Shown here: piece after piece, positions 60,734 through 64,000 of the stretch
Numbering within the stretch: the stretch's first letter is position 1
Layout: each line of letters begins with the position of its first letter
Source of the DNA: Pachyseris speciosa
Taxonomy: Eukaryota; Cnidaria; Anthozoa; Scleractinia; Pachyseridae
Assembly (NCBI GenBank): GCA_016490735.1
Contig: JAEMWC010000239.1
Coordinates: 211,501-275,500, forward strand
Direction of reading: 5' to 3'
DNA length: 64,000 bases
Program-made: the position numbers and the translations under genes
Notes under the pieces: model-generated
The model's database searches: none
What the model saw: the letters and a program-made list of their open reading frames with translations, nothing else
Told to the model about the DNA's origin: nothing

Positions 60734-61072
60734 TAAACACTGCGCGCCTGGATTTTCTCAGAATTCGAAATTAAACCGGAAATGACACAACCTTTTCCGG
60801 GAATCCCCAAATGTGTTCGTGCGAAACGCCAATGTCTTAAATTCTCTTCCTTACACAGTTTGGTATTAAAGTGACTAATAAACTACCATTTTTGATTAAT
60901 TCATTGAAAGAAGCCGTCACATAACGAAAATCCAAACAAACCGGAAGAACAAAGTCTAATTTGGCTCCAGTCTCACTCGTTTCTTTTTCTCGGAAGAAAA
61001 ATAAGCCAGTAGTCCGTAGTTTTCTCTCGCTTTCTACGTTCCAACGCAAGTTTGAGGAACATTTCGACCACA
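60734..61072. promoter_or_regulatory. Likely bidirectional promoter of two RRM-first genes
   Basis: Two divergent first coding exons with related RRMs face away from each other across 339 bp. No TATA box is obvious. A GAAACG/TTTCT-type motif (ctcgtttctttttctcggaag near 60977) and TTTTCCGGGAA (60792) are visible. Interferon-type regulation would fit the family but is not shown. Confidence 0.5.
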
Positions 61073-61929
61073 ATGGCGAGTGTTTTGGACCGAATCCTGT
61101 CGCATGGGCCTAAAACAAAGAATCTTACTGAAGAACAAGCAGCAAGGAGTGTAGTGGTGACGAATATTCCACCAGACACTATACCCGAAAATATTGTTAT
61201 TTATTTTCAGCGGAAGAAGAATGGCGGAGGAGATATCTACCATGTACATATTCCCGAAGAAGGAACGGCTGTCATCACTTTTGATAGCCGTGAAGGTTTG
61301 TCAGCGAACTTGTAGCTCCCTTATTTTTGTCATTTACTCTGTGGCCGTATGTTACTGAGGAATATTTCACTATCACATTTAGGATTCTCGCACTACCTTA
61401 CTTCCGGCTTCGGTGTGTTCGGTTTCAAATTAATCTAAAATGCCTAAAATAAACCTTCCAGAATCTCAGCGGCCCAACTTGTAGTGGCTAATGTATACCT
61501 ACCTATTCAAAAACATTGACCAGAAGCAGCTTTCATGACTATAATGCAGTCACACCACACTAAAACACTCCAGATCCGATTCCATGGGATTGTCTTGAGT
61601 CGTGTTGTGTTTCTGAATGGCGTCCTACTGACAGCTCTCTCTCGCCAACAAACTTTGAATTGGTTTCTGAAATGAATTAAAGAGGTTTTTAACAAGGGAG
61701 TTGCGTTTAACTATCTTAAACGACAGGCTATGCTAGGGGCACGAGTGATTTCACTCTTGGCTGAGATCTTTTGCGCGCCAAAGCCGTTGAGTGTGTATAC
61801 AAGATCAATCTTTAAATGTTTTCTGTTCTCATTCCTCACGTAGTCGCGGAAAAAGTCCTGAAGGTTCCTCACGAGTTCGCAGGATCAGCACTGAACCTTC
61901 ACCCTCTCCTTCCAAAAGAACTCCCTGAG
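61073..61929 (+). CDS. First two exons of a second RRM-containing gene (PARP14/DTX3L-like, partial)
   Basis: Exon 1 (61073-61295) starts MASVLDRILSHGPKTKNLTE and contains SVVVTNIPPDTIPENIVIYF, RKKNGGGDIYHVHIPEEGTA and VITFDSRE before GAAG|GTTTGT (phase 1). Exon 2 (61844-61929) follows CCTCACGTAG with AEKVLKVPHEFAGSALNLHP and LLPKELPE before a GT (phase 0). Together they form one RRM. The same exon structure is used by the minus-strand Deltex-type gene. The next exon, expected to start KH-like repeats, was not found before 64000, so the gene continues outside or is broken. An upstream in-frame ATG at 61052 (MRNISTT) is also possible. Confidence 0.8.
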
Positions 61930-62130
61930 GTATTGTAACACATGTAAAGAATAATGTTTTAAAGGAAAGTCAGGTATATCTGCGACGTCATGTTACATTG
62001 CTAATTCATTTTCATTAAAACCGTTGTTTTTAATAGCTACTTTGAAAAGAGATGAATTTTAAGAACCACAAAGCGATTGCCTAACACACTGCTCTCATAA
62101 TATTGATATTTAAATGTTAACCGTTCGGCA

Positions 62131-62200
62131 GGATGGAGGCAGGGTGATCGATTAGAGCGCTGGACTTGCAAGGTTCAAGTCCCGCTAGACCACGCTTTGT
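62131..62200 (+). repeat. tRNA-like sequence, defective
   Basis: The A-box-like GGTGATCGATTAGAGCGCTGG and B-box-like GGTTCAAGTCCCGCTAGACC are present. The 3' half of the anticodon stem is missing (ACTTGCA runs straight into AGGTTCAAG). Probably a tRNA pseudogene or SINE head. Confidence 0.5.
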
Positions 62201-62939
62201 TTTATACATTTACTCCACCCCACTTTGTGTGCTACAAATGCTGCCGAGGGTAAATAACGGTCATTCATTTTTTTATTATTATTTTTATCAAAGAAAAATG
62301 GTCATCCTTCTTGGTGTCACGCTCGTTCTTAACTCTCCAAGATGTGTTCTTCAATAATCAATATTTTCTAACCGTAATATTAGTAGACTTAAGTCACAAG
62401 AAAATACATGCTGCTGGATGGAACACATAACTCAATGCTTTACATAGAAGACTTGAGAGACGAACCATTCATGTCACTTACGTTCTACCTGAAAATTGGA
62501 AAAAGGAATAGCACACGGGAAGTCTTCTGATCGGCACTGTTTGCTTCCTTTGTACCTGGCGTAGCTTCTATTCTTGTTATTCATTGAGATGAAGTAATGG
62601 AGGTTGCAATGCTTTGAGTGCTTGTTTTACCTTTTGAAAGTACAAATTGACAAGTATTATCTCAGATACAAAAGCACAAAAGGCAGTCATAGTGTTTCAA
62701 CGTAGTAGTATTATAATTTCAGGGTTTTCCCTTACGGACAAATGGGCTGAAAACGAAAAAGCGACGCAAACAGCAAGGAGTCCGCGTCCTCTCGGACGCA
62801 CGTGTTTTACGATGGTAGCGTTCTAAAAATTAGTCTACAACTGAGTAAATCTGTGAAAAATCCCTTTTGAAAATAAAACAAGGAACTGAATCCTCGTTTT
62901 GTTTTCTGACTCCTTCGTTTAACTCTTTCCCTACCGGTC
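62201..62939. other. Probable intron of the plus-strand gene; nothing recognised
   Basis: No exon with the expected KH-like start was found. Confidence 0.35.
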
Positions 62940-63245
62940 CATTTGATCGCCTTTTTTGCAATTTTCGGAGGGTAGGAGGTCAAATCGACCTGGCTACTCC
63001 ATATAAGGGGTTACTACGGCGATTTCGCTGGTTCACAACAACGAAGGCTCTATCTTTGTTGTCACGCTTGTTACGCTAGCTGTCGTTTATTTCTAAACGA
63101 ACACTGCAGCTACAATTCGTTGCTTATTTGATTTATAACTGTGTTTTTTGAGCCATTTTCCACCTCAGAAGCCCCCTGTCTAGCATCATATAGCTGAGTT
63201 GATGGTTAGACGCAATCTTTTGAAAGAAAACAGAAGTGAGAAGCA
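62940..63245. repeat. Third copy of the 29000-29700 dispersed repeat
   Basis: It matches gggtaggaggtcaaatcgacc, ccatataaggggttac, caacgaaggctctatctttg and ttgtcacgc as in the other copies. It also shares cctcagaagcccc with 29200, but it is shorter. Confidence 0.7.
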
Positions 63246-64000
63246 CGAACACGAAGTGTACCACACAGAGCAGGCCCGTAGGAGGGGGGATTCGAGGGTT
63301 CGAACGAACCCCCCTTGAGGCCCAAGATTTTTTTTTTAATTAATTAATTTATTTATTTATTTTTTGCTGTTGCCGACCTAACCGAGCGCCGACTCTTGGA
63401 TTGTCAGGATTGAGCTTGCGCTAGCCTATTCAAAATAAAGTATTTGTTACTTTCACTGTTATGTTTTCGGTTTTGGGAGCCATCGTGGTCAAAACGCTGC
63501 CGCATAGGACGCTTTGTGACTGCTGTCTAACTATATAACAAACTAGAAAGCCCAGGAGCCCACGAAAAAAAAAAATGAAAAAACACGAAAAACACAGCGA
63601 GGTCCGAATCGGCCCAGGCAAATTAAGACAAATTCGCCCCCGCTAGATATGATTACTACCGTTTGCAAGCTTGCGTGAAGCGTGACGAAATAACTTTGTT
63701 TTGAAAAGTTATAACTTAGTCGTTTAGGGGTCAAAACGTATTACTTATACAGGTGAAACTTGTGCCCGAGCCAGACAAAACTTTTAGGTTCCCGTGTGAA
63801 ACTTAAAGTTTTAAACATCAAACTCGCTAAATCAATAAAAAACCGCGAGAAATCCACTGAATGTGTTAAAAAAATATTTAATTTTATCTAAATTAGGGAA
63901 CTTTGAAGTCAAAACTCAGATAATCGACTGGAAATTTTAATTTTACCGTTGAATAATGCACTAGCTTTTTGTATAGTAGGGAATTAAGGGACTTACAATA
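63246..64000. other. Unannotated end of the window
   Basis: A short inverted motif (ggggggattcgagggttcgaa and cgaacccccc) lies at 63282-63314, followed by a TTTAT-rich run. No gene was recognised. Confidence 0.4.

Overview
This is a eukaryotic window, most likely from a cnidarian and probably a stony coral. It is AT-rich and intron-bearing, with canonical GT/AG splice sites, dense MITE-type repeats, decayed LINEs and large DNA transposons. The protein families (PARP14/DTX3L-like RRM-KH-macro-RING-Deltex, TRIM with filamin domain, DUF3987-type ATPase, OTU/CXC transposase) fit an anthozoan. The species cannot be fixed from sequence alone.

Main host gene: a minus-strand gene from about 60.73 kb to 44.18 kb can be assembled exon by exon with matching intron phases. 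It encodes one chain with an N-terminal RRM, KH-like repeats, a macrodomain, a RING finger and a Deltex C-terminal (DTC) domain. In vertebrates the macrodomain and the RING-DTC part sit on two partner proteins, PARP9 and DTX3L. A related RRM-first gene starts divergently on the plus strand at 61.07 kb and runs off the window, so the 340 bp between them is probably a shared promoter. Decayed copies of the Deltex part lie at 1-715 (RING exon with a +1 frameshift) and 28.5-31.0 kb (DTC exon with a 2-base deletion). The locus is therefore a tandem array with one good copy.

Nested mobile DNA: one decayed Deltex copy is split by a 21-kb TTAA-flanked Kolobok-like element (7483-28479) that carries a THAP exon. 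That THAP exon is in turn split by a 12.3-kb element (15737-28071). The inner element has terminal inverted repeats, matching subterminal minisatellites, a 9-bp direct repeat at its ends, a spliced plus-strand ATPase gene (18260-21051) and a minus-strand 1008-residue protein (24672-27698) with a transposase-like core, an OTU protease and a CXC cysteine cluster. This pairing is the best candidate here for an undescribed system.

Other regions: 1.8-3.0 kb is a TGTGC-type satellite. 4.55-5.69 kb is a Harbinger relic inside a LINE relic. 9.85-11.58 kb is a 105-bp satellite open in several frames on both strands. 31-37 kb is repeats and LINE relics. 37.3-39.5 kb is a broken TRIM gene. 52.9-58.3 kb is a nearly full-length but frameshifted L1/Tx1-type LINE, which sits in intron 1 of the Deltex gene and inside a fold-back repeat. 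Several insertions can be proven by comparing filled and empty paralogous sites inside the window.
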